From Shewanella psychrophila (lineage in GTDB: Bacteria > Pseudomonadota > Gammaproteobacteria > Enterobacterales > Shewanellaceae): a DNA stretch of 64,000 bases. The stretch spans positions 4,898,001 to 4,962,000 of the forward strand of contig NZ_CP014782.1 in the NCBI RefSeq assembly GCF_002005305.1, read 5' to 3'. How positions within the stretch are numbered: the first letter of the stretch is position 1; the number at the start of each line of letters is the position of its first letter. Under the pieces are notes generated by a model. The model made no database searches, was not told the DNA's origin, and worked only from the letters and a program-made list of their open reading frames with translations. A program made the position numbers and the translations under genes. Positions 16,106 through 25,295 of the stretch are shown here, piece by piece.

Positions 16106-17182
16106 CTACCAACGGGCAAAATGGTCTTCAGTAAGACCCAATACATTGTGCAAGGTATGCTTGTTACCTAAGTTATCTATTATGTGGCCTGAATAATGGC
16201 CAACATACTGCCTGAAATTACTTTTTAGCAGCCAGAGGTTGAGTTTCTCTGAGCGGCAATTTTGGGGCTGAAAACTCAGCGCTATTTGACCATTATCGGA
16301 ATAGATACGCCAACTCGCTGCTGGCTTAGATTCAGCACTGCCCCCATCTCGTGTAAATTTGAAATGTACCGCACCTAGCAGGTGTCGTTCGCCATTGACC
16401 CAAAATACATTTTCGCAGGCGCCGGTCTCATTCACACCGGCGGCCAGATTCAAGCCAATGATCCCATCTTGTGTATGGGCATTGATGCTCGCCCAGCGCC
16501 AGCTCGTCTCTCGGCGCATATATCCGGCGGAAAAATCGTATCCCGCTAATGCTTGATTCAGTGGCTGAGGCTCATCGTGAACCGTCAGTTTTCCCTTTGC
16601 TTTTAAACCGTTATGTTTCTGGGTATAGGTCCAACCGCTGTATCCTGTTGGAGTACAGAGTGAGATGGGCAGACTCAAGGGAGGTGATTCGAGTTCGAGT
16701 TCGGCCTCGATAGATTTCGTTGAGATAGCCAGATGCCACACCCCCTTGCGTAAGCTAAACTCGATATTTCCCTTTGCGCTGCTTATCTTGGCATCCCCTG
16801 ACATAGGAGAAGGCTCCATCTGATAGCCCATTCCCGGAGGTTTGAGCCAAGATGTTTCCGTTATTTGATTCTTACTAATGTCATAGAGATAGCAAAAAGC
16901 GCTGCCAATATAGCGAATGTCGGCGATGGCAACACCTATGAGGTACCTCGGCGTGACTAGGCTGACAAATTGAAACTGTTTAAAATGAAAGTGTTTTTTC
17001 AAGGATGAAACAGGCTTATCCATCTCATTGAAATAAGCGAACTTATCTAATGCTAAGTCTGATACTGGTCCGTCAAAATAACCGATAATGGGCTTACCTT
17101 GGCCATCCATGAGCTCCTTAGGTGCCGCCACTGTCAATATTGTATTAGCTTGCCGATTGGAGCTAGTCTGCCCTAAACCCAT
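16106..17182 (-). CDS. DUF2804 domain protein
   Basis: The 358-residue cytoplasmic-looking protein (no signal peptide or membrane segment) matches the DUF2804 family: it begins with a PKELMDGQGKPIIGYFDGP segment, then FQFVSLVTPRYLIGVAIADIRYIGSAFCYLYD, and later ETSWRWASINA, GLNLAAGVNETGACENVFW and LNLWLLKSNFRQYVGHYSG. The function of this family is not established; an enzymatic or lipid-linked role has been guessed from a lipocalin-like all-beta fold, but nothing in the sequence proves it. Start chosen at the ATG of MGLGQTSSNRQ. Confidence 0.8.
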   Translation of the reverse strand: MGLGQTSSNRQANTILTVAAPKELMDGQGKPIIGYFDGPVSDLALDKFAYFNEMDKPVSSLKKHFHFKQFQFVSLVTPRYLIGVAIADIRYIGSAFCYLYDISKNQITETSWLKPPGMGYQMEPSPMSGDAKISSAKGNIEFSLRKGVWHLAISTKSIEAELELESPPLSLPISLCTPTGYSGWTYTQKHNGLKAKGKLTVHDEPQPLNQALAGYDFSAGYMRRETSWRWASINAHTQDGIIGLNLAAGVNETGACENVFWVNGERHLLGAVHFKFTRDGGSAESKPAASWRIYSDNGQIALSFQPQNCRSEKLNLWLLKSNFRQYVGHYSGHIIDNLGNKHTLHNVLGLTEDHFARW

Positions 17183-17491
17183 TAAGTACTTCCTGTATAG
17201 AATTTGAACTTTTACTCTAACCTGATGGGGTTCATGATTAAAGTCAAATCTTCAATTGATTTAAACATGATTTATAGACTGAGTTTTTAGACCAGATTTA
17301 TGAATTGAGTTTATGAGCGGGCAATCTCATCGGTAATATTTGCAAAAAGTGGCTAGAGTATTGAACCAGTACAGATTATTTTGAAAATGAACAGCTTATT
17401 CGCTGTTCTTTGGGAGTAACTACAAATTCACAGATAACAAACTGTCATAGAAAGCCGAGTTTGAACAAGTGGTTAATAACGATTGGTATCA
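17183..17491. other. Non-coding region between DUF2804 and the second barrel gene
   Basis: The 309-base gap has one clear hairpin (17389-17408) that may end the barrel transcript, and presumably the DUF2804 promoter. Nothing else is recognised. Confidence 0.4.
17389..17408 (-). terminator. Hairpin downstream of barrel paralogue 2
   Basis: GAACAGC-TTATTC-GCTGTTC, a perfect 7-bp stem, followed on the minus strand by ATTTTC. It is a candidate weak terminator of the gene at 17492-18064. Confidence 0.4.
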
Positions 17492-18064
17492 TTAAAAAGC
17501 GTAATTAGCTCCGACATTATAGCTTCTTAGGGTCAAATTACTCATAGGCACATGTTGATATTCGGCATTTAATCCAAGTCCGTTACGGAACCTAAACTCC
17601 CAGCCTATGGCACCATAAAAACCATTGTCTGTTTCACTCACACTCACCCTATCTTTGTCCTGAGTAATATTATAATCAATCCATTGATAGGCGGCTCCAG
17701 CTTTTGCATAGAAGCTATTACTGACACTAAGAGGGAGTTTACCGTAAAAACTGGTCCTCAAGCCCCGATAACTTAGACTTTTGACGTCATTCCAAATATC
17801 AGAAAAAACACTAAAGGCGCCGCCAGAACCAGACATTCCGCCGACTTCGATACCGAAGTTTTCATTAATCATATATCGGTAATAAATATCCGCGGTAATA
17901 CTGTCACTGAAGCTCGCCGTGCCATAGTCTTTAGTTTCAAAATCATGGAAACCATAACCTAATGTCCCGCCAATATAGTGCTTAGATTCATCGGCATTCA
18001 CACCTTGGCTCAAAATTAAAAATGGAGCAGCAAGTGTTAACGATATACACAGTGGCTTTATCAT
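17492..18064 (-). CDS. Outer-membrane beta-barrel protein (paralogue 2)
   Basis: The 190-residue protein has a signal peptide (MIKPLCISLTLAAPFLILSQGVNA) and the same barrel pattern as the gene at 14232-14795: HYIGGTLGYGFHDFE, YYRYMINENFGIEVGGMSGSGGAFS, FYGAIGWEFRFRNGLGLNAEYQHVP, and the C-terminal phenylalanine (VGANYAF). It is thus a second copy of a small eight-strand outer-membrane barrel, separated from the first by the hydroxylase and DUF2804 genes. The paralogues have diverged most in the surface-loop parts and least in strands. Role unknown; adhesion, stress response or envelope stability are all possible for this family. Confidence 0.8.
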   Translation of the reverse strand: MIKPLCISLTLAAPFLILSQGVNADESKHYIGGTLGYGFHDFETKDYGTASFSDSITADIYYRYMINENFGIEVGGMSGSGGAFSVFSDIWNDVKSLSYRGLRTSFYGKLPLSVSNSFYAKAGAAYQWIDYNITQDKDRVSVSETDNGFYGAIGWEFRFRNGLGLNAEYQHVPMSNLTLRSYNVGANYAF

Positions 18065-18235
18065 CTAAGGGGTCCTAAGGCATGAGTTTCTGGCGCATTA
18101 TGATGCATATTCTAACAAGGCTTGCTGTATTCAATCTTAATCAAAGCTTGGACTGACTAGCTGTGGAAACCAAAATGAATTCTGGTATGCTGATGCCACC
18201 TAGTTTTTGATATTACTAAATAAGAAAATCAGAAA

Positions 18236-18802
18236 ATGAAACGTCTCATTCTATTGCTCACCACATCAGTTTTGCTCTCAGCCTGTGCCAATCAAACTCC
18301 GAGTCATATAGCCTTAAACCCACAAGTGCCTGAGGTACAAAAACAAACTAGCTCACATCAGACACTTGCCATCGATACAATAGACACTCGTTCGGCCAAT
18401 TTCATCGTGAGATTTAACAATGACGATAATGCAGCCAAATTAGTCAGTCCCTCTGAGGCTCCCAGAAAACAGATAGATTCGCTCTTTCGTGAAGGCTTCA
18501 CCAATGCGGGTTATCAAATAGGCTCAAGCTCAGCCAAACATATGCAGATACAGTTAGAGCAGCTGCTCACCGATGTGACTGAATCCACGTTTGGTTTCGA
18601 GGCTAAGAGCAATATCATCATTAATGTCATAGCAAAAAATAGTAGCCAAGAATTAACTAAACGTTACTCGGCTAGAGGCACACTATCGGGCCCTTTTAGT
18701 GCAGACTTCGCCACTTTAGAGCTTGAGATGAATAAATTACTCGGCCAACTCAGTGGCGACATACTCAACGACCCTGAGCTCAATCAATTTATTCAACAAT
18801 AA
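18236..18802 (+). CDS. yajG: YajG family lipoprotein
   Basis: The protein begins MKRLILLLTTSVLLSACANQ, a lipoprotein signal with lipobox LSAC, so residue C17 is lipid-modified. The mature part matches YajG (DUF/lipoprotein_16 family): SANFIVRFNNDD, APRKQIDSLFREGFTNAGY and SEQEL-like ARGTLSGPF...LNDPELNQFIQ. Length 188 is normal. In enterobacteria yajG lies next to ampG, and here the ampG homologue is 1.3 kb downstream with a cyclophilin between, so the neighbourhood is partly conserved. Function is not established. Confidence 0.88.
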   Translation: MKRLILLLTTSVLLSACANQTPSHIALNPQVPEVQKQTSSHQTLAIDTIDTRSANFIVRFNNDDNAAKLVSPSEAPRKQIDSLFREGFTNAGYQIGSSSAKHMQIQLEQLLTDVTESTFGFEAKSNIIINVIAKNSSQELTKRYSARGTLSGPFSADFATLELEMNKLLGQLSGDILNDPELNQFIQQ

Positions 18803-18851
18803 TCGCTGACAAGCCCACTCCAGAACAATATTGAATTAACAGGGAAGCCCA

Positions 18852-19448
18852 ATGTTTCGTAGAATGTGCACCTTTTCGATGCTCTGCTTGAGCATGAGTT
18901 TAAGCACTATGGCCTGGGCCATAGATATTCAATCCAATACTCTATACCCCAGAGTCGAGCTCGACACTAGCATGGGAAAGATTGTGGTGGAGCTAGACAG
19001 AACCCGAGCCCCTATTACAGTTGATAACTTTCTCACCTATGTGGTTAAAGGTCATTACGACAACACCCTCTTCCATCGTGTCATCGCCGACTTTGTGGTT
19101 CAAGGCGGTGGACTCGACCTTAAACAGGAAGAAAAACCTTATGATGCCCCTATCGTTAACGAGTCTGGTAATGGGCTGTCGAACAGTTTCGGCACTATCG
19201 CCATGGCAAGGGATAATGACCCTCATTCGGCCACCAGCCAATTTTATTTCAATGTTGCAGATAATGAGCGCTTAGACCCGTCATCGAGACGCTGGGGATA
19301 TGCCGTGTTCGGTGAAGTCACCCAAGGTGAAGAGGTACTTGCCGCTATGGTTGCCGTGGCCACAGAACATAACCGTAAGCTCGACTGGCCTGACTTTCCA
19401 GTCGAGGACATCATTTTAAAGAAAGCCACACTTTTACCCAGAAAATAG
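18852..19448 (+). CDS. ppiA: Periplasmic peptidyl-prolyl cis-trans isomerase, cyclophilin type
   Basis: This enzyme isomerises X-Pro bonds in the periplasm. A signal peptide (MFRRMCTFSMLCLSMSLSTMAWA) precedes the cyclophilin domain: GKIVVELDRTRAPITVDNFL, then FHRVIADFVVQGGG (the catalytic arginine is in FHR), and ATSQFYFNVADNERLD. This is the bacterial PpiA-type, shorter-loop cyclophilin; 198 residues is normal. It follows yajG by 49 bases on the same strand and may be cotranscribed. I call it ppiA from domain and signal peptide; a paralogue name is possible. Confidence 0.9.
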   Translation: MFRRMCTFSMLCLSMSLSTMAWAIDIQSNTLYPRVELDTSMGKIVVELDRTRAPITVDNFLTYVVKGHYDNTLFHRVIADFVVQGGGLDLKQEEKPYDAPIVNESGNGLSNSFGTIAMARDNDPHSATSQFYFNVADNERLDPSSRRWGYAVFGEVTQGEEVLAAMVAVATEHNRKLDWPDFPVEDIILKKATLLPRK

Positions 19449-19612
19449 ACATAAGCTGGAAAATATTTAAGTCTGCGGTGTTAAAACTAAGTGGCTAAAA
19501 AACATGTAAAAAGAGTGTTTCGATTCAAATTTGTTCAATATTATTCACAATTTTTAATCGCATGTTTATATTTAGTCCTATACTGATTAGGTTGTAATAA
19601 GGAGGCGGCTTG

Positions 19613-19939
19613 ATGACCCCAAATGAGTTCATCGATACTAAAGCGCCCCAACTGGCCCAATATGGAAAAGCGTTTCTGAGAGATCAGCTCGATTTTAATG
19701 AGGTCCAGTTATACCTATGGGACACCCTAGAAGAATGGCAACAGTTCAATCATCAGGGTGACGCGCAGTCAGATATGGAGAGAGTGTTCTGGCATCTACT
19801 ACATGCCTTTGACAAGTGGCCCGACTGGATGATCCGTGGCAATCAATACTTGCGTACGCAAGTTGACGAATGTTGTGATTATCTCAATCTTGGTGGCCAA
19901 GTGCCAAATAACTGCATTGGTATCAGACCGAACTCCTAA
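19613..19939 (+). CDS. Conserved small hypothetical protein
   Basis: I do not recognise a named family. The 108-residue protein is acidic, rich in Trp (seven, e.g. WDTLEEW, FWHLL, DKWPDWMIRGNQYL) and predicted to be all-helical and cytoplasmic. A strong AAGGAGG ribosome-binding site 8 bases before the ATG at 19613 fixes the start. A well-formed terminator follows at 19982-20011, so it is a single expressed gene. Such short W-rich proteins occur beside ampG in Shewanella-like genomes, as far as I recall; no function is known to me. Confidence 0.75.
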   Translation: MTPNEFIDTKAPQLAQYGKAFLRDQLDFNEVQLYLWDTLEEWQQFNHQGDAQSDMERVFWHLLHAFDKWPDWMIRGNQYLRTQVDECCDYLNLGGQVPNNCIGIRPNS

Positions 19940-19981
19940 GCTCTTTATCTTTAATTTAAGAGCAATGTAAACGTAAACCCA

Positions 19982-20011
19982 AAGCCCAAACCATTGTGTT
20001 TGGGCTTTTTT
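19982..20011 (+). terminator. Rho-independent terminator
   Basis: AAGCCCAAAC and GTTTGGGCTT form a 10-bp stem with a 6-base loop, followed by TTTT. It ends the transcript of the small gene upstream and separates it from ampG. Confidence 0.88.
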
Positions 20012-20094
20012 CGTGCAGCTATGGTGCAGCTTAAGCTAGTCATTTGAACTAATAGGTATTAAGCTAGGTCGATTAATATCTCTTAAGTCTCCTT

Positions 20095-21516
20095 ATGTTA
20101 TCAGCAGCCTCTTCCAAGCTTGACCAAGTCAAAGACGCCTTCTCTATTTATTGCCACAAACGTGTTTTAGTCCTGCTGCTACTCGGCTTTTCCGCCGGTC
20201 TACCGCTGATGTTGGTGTTCTCGACACTTTCATTCTGGTTAAGGGAATCAGGCATAGACAGGACGGCCATCGGATATTTCAGCTGGATTGCCCTCGCCTA
20301 TGGGTTCAAGTGGGCCTGGTCCCCTTTGGTCGACAGGCTCTCTCTGCCCATCTTCACTAGGCTACTGGGACGTAGACGAGGCTGGATGCTATTTGCTCAA
20401 ATACTTCTGGTGGGAGCCATTTTAGGCATGTCTTTCAGCGATCCCGTCAAAGATCTTGAAAGACTGGCACTGTTTGCACTTATGGTCGCCTTTGCTTCCG
20501 CTACCCAAGATATCGTTATTGATGCTTTTAGAATTGAGTCAGCTCCGGAGAAGATGCAGGCCGCTCTCGCGGCGGCATATCAAGTGGGCTATCGCAGTGC
20601 AATGATCATTGCCACCGCAGGTGCATTAACCATTGCAGCCTGGGTCACCCCTGGCAACGATGAATATAACCTATTGTCCTGGCAGATGGCTTATATGGTC
20701 ATGGCTGGTCTCATGTCCATAGGTATTTTGACCACGCTATTTTGTAAAGAGCCAGATGTAGAGATTAAGCAAGCCGACGAGCAAGAACAGCTCATTGTGC
20801 AAGAGTTGAAGCAACGCTACCCTAAGGTCATTGCCAATACTTTATCTTGGCTATACACGGCCAGCGTGTTGCCATTTATGGACTTCTTCAAACGCTACGG
20901 ACGCAACGCCATACTGATCTTATTGCTGATATCCTGTTATCGCATCTCAGATATCGTCATGGGGATCATGGCAAATGTATTTTATGTCGATATGGGCTTC
21001 ACTAAAACAGAGATAGCGACAATCAGTAAAATTTATGGCCTGATCATGACACTTGTCGGCGCAGGTTTTGGCGGGTTATTGATAGCAAGATATGGCACCA
21101 TGAAGATACTCTTCATCGGCGCGTTATTAGTTGCCGTGACCAACCTACTCTTCGCTTGGCAAGCAGTAATAGGCTACAACGTGCCATTTTTAACCTTGGC
21201 AATTTCCATCGATAATTTCAGTGCAGGCATAGCCACTGCCGCATTTATCGCTTACTTATCCAGCTTAACGAGCGCAGGATATAGCGCGACCCAATACGCT
21301 CTACTCTCATCCATCATGTTACTTTTCCCTAAGTTTATCGCCGGATTCTCCGGAGCTTATGTGGATAGCTTCGGTTATGTGAACTTCTTCATCGCCGCCA
21401 GCGCCATAGGTTTGCCTGTGCTATGGCTAGTGATGCTTGTGGATAAACGTACCCGCCATGAACATAAAGATGAACAAACAGACTCGACCTGCGAGGCTTC
21501 AAAAACAGAAATTTAA
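20095..21516 (+). CDS. ampG: Muropeptide MFS permease AmpG
   Basis: AmpG imports anhydromuropeptides released by cell-wall turnover into the cytoplasm for recycling. The 473-residue protein has about 12-14 membrane segments. Family features are VLLLLGFSAGLPLMLVFSTLSFWL, GYFSWIALAYGFKWAWSPLVD, LGRRRGWM and ATQDIVIDAFRIE. A hydrophilic tail (DKRTRHEHKDEQTDSTCEA) ends it. It is convergent with yajQ across a shared terminator. In many gammaproteobacteria AmpG activity feeds AmpR-type beta-lactamase induction; no ampR or ampC is in this window. Confidence 0.94.
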   Translation: MLSAASSKLDQVKDAFSIYCHKRVLVLLLLGFSAGLPLMLVFSTLSFWLRESGIDRTAIGYFSWIALAYGFKWAWSPLVDRLSLPIFTRLLGRRRGWMLFAQILLVGAILGMSFSDPVKDLERLALFALMVAFASATQDIVIDAFRIESAPEKMQAALAAAYQVGYRSAMIIATAGALTIAAWVTPGNDEYNLLSWQMAYMVMAGLMSIGILTTLFCKEPDVEIKQADEQEQLIVQELKQRYPKVIANTLSWLYTASVLPFMDFFKRYGRNAILILLLISCYRISDIVMGIMANVFYVDMGFTKTEIATISKIYGLIMTLVGAGFGGLLIARYGTMKILFIGALLVAVTNLLFAWQAVIGYNVPFLTLAISIDNFSAGIATAAFIAYLSSLTSAGYSATQYALLSSIMLLFPKFIAGFSGAYVDSFGYVNFFIAASAIGLPVLWLVMLVDKRTRHEHKDEQTDSTCEASKTEI

Positions 21517-21541
21517 TACTTTCAGTTTTCTTTTAAGATGA

Positions 21542-21579
21542 AAAAAGGCGCTTAAAGAGTTTTCTTTAAGCGCCTTTTT
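21542..21579. terminator. Bidirectional terminator between ampG and yajQ
   Basis: A 16-bp perfect stem (21542-21557 with 21564-21579), core AAGGCGCTTAAAG, has A-tracts on the left and T-tracts on the right, so it serves both convergent genes. Confidence 0.92.
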
Positions 21580-21601
21580 AAACTTTCTCTCATAGAGAAA
21601 G

Positions 21602-22087
21602 TTAATCTCTGAAGTTATTGAACTGGAAAGGCTGGCCTAAATCGGCTTCGCGAGCAAGCGCCATAACGGCCTGCAGATCGTCACGCTTCTTGCCAGTAAC
21701 ACGAACCGAATCGCCTTGAATTGAAGATTGAACCTTAAGCTTGCTGTCCTTTATCTTCTTGACTAATTTCTTAGCAATTAAGGTTTCAATTCCCTCTTTG
21801 AATCTCACTTTCAAAGAGAAGGTTTTTCCACTATGAACCGCTTTCTCATCGACATCCATGGATGCAGGGTCAACTTTACGCTTGCTCATTTGCATGCGCA
21901 GAATATCGATCAATTGTTGGCACTGAAAGTCATCTTCTGCGGATAGCGTCACCACATGATCTTTATATTCGATGCCCGCTTCTTTTCCACGAAAATCGAA
22001 GCGACTCTTAAGTTCACGTACCGAGTTATCGACCGCATTACGTAGTTCAACTTCGTCGACTTCAGAAACTATATCCATTGACGGCAT
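21602..22087 (-). CDS. yajQ: YajQ family nucleotide-binding protein
   Basis: YajQ proteins bind nucleic acids or cyclic di-GMP and nucleoside triphosphates. The family core is complete: MPSMDIVSEVDEVELRNAVDN, SRFDFRGKEA, CQQLIDILRMQMSKRKVDP and VRVTGKKRDDLQ. I set the start at 22087 (MPSMDIVSE) since AGGA lies 8 bases before it and the homologous proteins begin there; the frame extends 11 codons upstream. At 161 residues it matches the family. Confidence 0.93.
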   Translation of the reverse strand: MPSMDIVSEVDEVELRNAVDNSVRELKSRFDFRGKEAGIEYKDHVVTLSAEDDFQCQQLIDILRMQMSKRKVDPASMDVDEKAVHSGKTFSLKVRFKEGIETLIAKKLVKKIKDSKLKVQSSIQGDSVRVTGKKRDDLQAVMALAREADLGQPFQFNNFRD

Positions 22088-22280
22088 TTCAAGTGTCCTA
22101 TTAGCATATTTTAGTGGCACTAGTTTAACGTATTTAAATTATATAAGTTATTTAAACAGGCAGACTTCTTCCGTCAGCATATTAATTGTGCTTAATAACA
22201 CGTTAGAAACGAGAGTTTAATCGTGACAATCGCTCGCCATTTTTTTATGATAAAAAAAACAACGAGACACATATAAAATT

Positions 22281-22646
22281 TTGATATCTAAACGACATAT
22301 TTTTAAGCTTGCCCTGGTCATAGCTGTAATAGTCATCAGCTACTTGGTATTTTCCAGGCCACATTATCCTCAACTTTTTTCTAATATGGATAAAGTAGGT
22401 CATCTTGGTAGCTTCTTCTGTTTGTCTCTATTGACCTATTTAGCATTCAGGCCTAAGTGGTACCTGCTGACCGCAATCCTGTCGATTTATGCCATCTTCA
22501 TAGAACTCGTTCAGGCCAGACTGCCCTATCGCAGCGCCTCTTTGGCCGACTTTGTCGCCGACATGGCCGGTATTTTGCTTTTCTATTTTTGTCTTTGGAG
22601 TTATCAGCGCTACTTTCGTGCGGCTAAGCTCACCGAATCACCTTAA
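22281..22646 (+). CDS. VanZ-like family membrane protein
   Basis: The 121-residue protein has four predicted membrane segments and the VanZ-like pattern: MDKVGHLGSFFCLSLL, then AIFIELVQARLPYRSASLADFVADMAGILLF. Bacterial single-domain members are of unknown function; teicoplanin resistance is known only for the Gram-positive VanZ. The frame opens with TTG at 22281 and no better start is found (an upstream ATG at 22247 is out of frame and stops at once), so translation initiation is probably inefficient or the start is imprecise. Confidence 0.75.
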   Translation: MISKRHIFKLALVIAVIVISYLVFSRPHYPQLFSNMDKVGHLGSFFCLSLLTYLAFRPKWYLLTAILSIYAIFIELVQARLPYRSASLADFVADMAGILLFYFCLWSYQRYFRAAKLTESP

Positions 22647-22699
22647 CTTAGAAAAGCTGTTAACCTAAAATAATAGCTAGCCTTTAATAAGAGCAAATC

Positions 22700-23665
22700 A
22701 TGGCCCTAAACTTGGCAAGAACACCTATTGATAGCCCATTGATTGCCATCCTTGGCGCTGGCGCCATCGGACAACTGCTTTATCATCAACTGGTAGAGGC
22801 CAAGGTAACCCCCTACTTTATTACACGGGGAAAGGCCCAAGACCAACAAATGCTCACCTTGACCCATCTAGATGGTCATAAGACACAATCAAAGGCCCAT
22901 ACTCTCGGCATTAAATCCTCGGAGATACACGAAAGTGAGTGCCCACTATTAAGCAAGACTCAGTTACTCATCGTCTGTGTAAAATCCTATCAGGTCACAG
23001 AGGCATTAATGCCCGTCTTATCTAAGCTAGCTAAAAACTGCCACATACTTCTTCTTCACAACGGCTTAGGCCCTCACCTTGAAATAGAGCCCTTGCTCCA
23101 AGGCAGAGGTTTGAGTCTAGGAACAACCTCTCAGGGCGCCTTCAGGCAAGGCACTTGGCAGCTCAAACAAACCGGCACAGGAGTAACCCAAATAGGTCAT
23201 CTTTGTGGCCCATCTATGACATCGGGTTTGAAGCAGGTATTGCTAACCGAGCTCCCAAACTGTGAGTGGTGCGATCCTATTTTGCCATTTCTCTGGCAGA
23301 AACTTGCTATCAATGCGGCAATTAATCCACTTACAACAATAGAAAACTGTGCGAATGGTACCCTCTCATCACCTAAATACGAACAAGAGATCTACGACAT
23401 AGTCACTGAGCTTGTGGATGTCGCTATGGCCACAGGCATAACACTGGACAAGTTAGCACTCACCAACCGAGTTTACAGTGTTATCGAGCTTACCAGCGCT
23501 AACTTCTCCTCTATGCATCAAGACGTAGCAAACAAGCGACGAACTGAGATCCACAGCATCAATGGCTACATAGTCGAAAGAGCCAAGGAGCATGGATTAA
23601 CAGCTAAGGTCAATCTTGCACTCTTTAACCGCATAAAAGCAATCGAAGCTGACTACCTCGCTTAA
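22700..23665 (+). CDS. panE: 2-dehydropantoate 2-reductase (PanE/ApbA family)
   Basis: Ketopantoate reductase reduces 2-dehydropantoate to pantoate with NADPH in coenzyme A synthesis. The dinucleotide-binding motif GAGAIGQLL is at residues 19-27, with N-terminal Rossmann fold and the C-terminal all-helical domain ending ...KVNLALFNRIKAIEADYLA. The conserved HNGLG, and the KLAINAAINPLTT segment with the catalytic lysine region, are visible. 321 residues fit. The family also includes paralogues with other substrates, so panE is likely but not certain. It lies 53 bases after the VanZ-like gene. Confidence 0.85.
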   Translation: MALNLARTPIDSPLIAILGAGAIGQLLYHQLVEAKVTPYFITRGKAQDQQMLTLTHLDGHKTQSKAHTLGIKSSEIHESECPLLSKTQLLIVCVKSYQVTEALMPVLSKLAKNCHILLLHNGLGPHLEIEPLLQGRGLSLGTTSQGAFRQGTWQLKQTGTGVTQIGHLCGPSMTSGLKQVLLTELPNCEWCDPILPFLWQKLAINAAINPLTTIENCANGTLSSPKYEQEIYDIVTELVDVAMATGITLDKLALTNRVYSVIELTSANFSSMHQDVANKRRTEIHSINGYIVERAKEHGLTAKVNLALFNRIKAIEADYLA

Positions 23666-23804
23666 TGGCATATTTCGGAAAATGACTTTTCCTTCTGAGC
23701 CAGTGAAAAACTAAAAACAGATTAAATCTTTCAAAAGGCAGCAATTCATTTTTAAGTCTACTATTAGGTCATCGAGCTGTAGACTGAAAACAATGGATTA
23801 GTTT

Positions 23805-25295
23805 ATGCAAAGAGAGCAGTGGAATACGCGAATTGGATTTATTCTCGCCGCTGTGGGCTCCGCCATCGGCCTTGGAAATATATGGCGATTTCCCTATATG
23901 GCCTATGAGAATGGCGGTGGCGCGTTCTTCATCCCCTACCTGTTCGCTATGATCTCCGCTGGTATCCCCTTTATGATCATGGAGTTTAGCCTTGGGCATA
24001 AGCTTAGAGGAGCTGCCCCTAAGGTGTTTGCTAAGCTTGGGCAGAATTATGGGTTAAGACTAGAATGGCTAGGCTGGTTTCAGGTTTTTATTGCCGCCAT
24101 TATCGCCGTTTATTATGTCGCGATTATCGGCTGGGCGATCTCATTTCTGAGTTTCTCCTTCACTCAGAGTTGGGGAACCGACACCAATGCCTTCTTCTTC
24201 AAAGAATATTTACAGCTAGGAGACAACACCCCCAGCAAACTAGGTCAGTTTCAGCTGCATATCGCCATCCCTATGGCCATTGCTTGGTCTATTACCTCAC
24301 TCGCCATTTTCACTGGGGTCAGGAGGGGCATTGAACGAGCTAGTAAAATCATGATGCCGCTACTTTTCATCATGGTTCTGGCACTCATAGGACGAATCAT
24401 CTTTCTCCCTGGTGCTCTGGAAGGCCTGAACTACTTGTTTGAACCTGATTTCAGTAAAATTTTCGATGCTAAGGTTTGGTCTGCCGCCTACGGGCAGATA
24501 TTTTTCACTCTCAGCGTCGGTTTTGCCATCATGCTCGCTTACTCTAGCTACCTGCCTAAAAAGTCAGACATTAGCAACAATGCCTTCATGACAGTTTTAA
24601 TTAATTGTGGCTTCTCCATCATGGCTGGGATCATGATTTTTGGTGTCTTGGGTTATATGGCACAGGAGCAAGGCAAGGCGCTGACCGAAGTCGTCTCCTC
24701 TGGTGTGGGGCTAGCCTTTGTCACCATTCCTGCTGCCATCAATCTACTGCCCGCCCCCTACATACTGGGGCCACTTTTTTTCCTTGCCTTGGTGGTTGCC
24801 GGCTTTAGCTCTCACATATCTATCATCGAAGCCGTCACATCAGCAGTGATGGACAAGTTAAATTTTCCCCGCAAAAAAGCAGCATTCTTGGTCTGTGGTA
24901 CTGGTTTCCTTGCCTCTATGGCTTTTGCTACCAATGGCGGTTTACTGCTTCTCGACCTTATTGATTACTTCATTAATAATGTCGCCCTGCTCTTGAGCTG
25001 CTTTATCGAACTCATCATATTGGCTTGGCTATTTAAGATCTCTGACATCAGAGATTATGCCAATCGTATATCAGAATTTACTGTGGGTCGTTGGTTCGAT
25101 TTGTGCCTGCGATTTATCAGCCCCGCCATGCTCGCAATCATCTTGGTGAAAAACCTCATCAATACAATCACCGAGGGTTATGGCGATTACCCAATCCAAG
25201 ATCAGATCATCTTAGGTTGGGGGCTCATCGCTGTCATGTTGCTACTCTCACTAATCATCAACTTGGTCACATCTGACAAGGAGGACTCTTTATGA
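23805..25295 (+). CDS. Sodium-dependent transporter, neurotransmitter:sodium symporter (NSS/SNF) family
   Basis: The 496-residue protein carries the NSS signature: REQWNTRIGFILAAVGSAIGLGNIWRFPYM, split by the first membrane segment, then GGGAFFIPYL. Bacterial members such as LeuT and the MetP/AlaP group import amino acids with Na+. It has the twelve-segment layout. The downstream gene overlaps by four bases (ATGA) and encodes a MetS-like small subunit, which is characteristic of the methionine/alanine importers, so these are the likely substrates (inference). An LysR-type regulator gene lies convergent just downstream but belongs to the maoP locus. Confidence 0.92.
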   Translation: MQREQWNTRIGFILAAVGSAIGLGNIWRFPYMAYENGGGAFFIPYLFAMISAGIPFMIMEFSLGHKLRGAAPKVFAKLGQNYGLRLEWLGWFQVFIAAIIAVYYVAIIGWAISFLSFSFTQSWGTDTNAFFFKEYLQLGDNTPSKLGQFQLHIAIPMAIAWSITSLAIFTGVRRGIERASKIMMPLLFIMVLALIGRIIFLPGALEGLNYLFEPDFSKIFDAKVWSAAYGQIFFTLSVGFAIMLAYSSYLPKKSDISNNAFMTVLINCGFSIMAGIMIFGVLGYMAQEQGKALTEVVSSGVGLAFVTIPAAINLLPAPYILGPLFFLALVVAGFSSHISIIEAVTSAVMDKLNFPRKKAAFLVCGTGFLASMAFATNGGLLLLDLIDYFINNVALLLSCFIELIILAWLFKISDIRDYANRISEFTVGRWFDLCLRFISPAMLAIILVKNLINTITEGYGDYPIQDQIILGWGLIAVMLLLSLIINLVTSDKEDSL

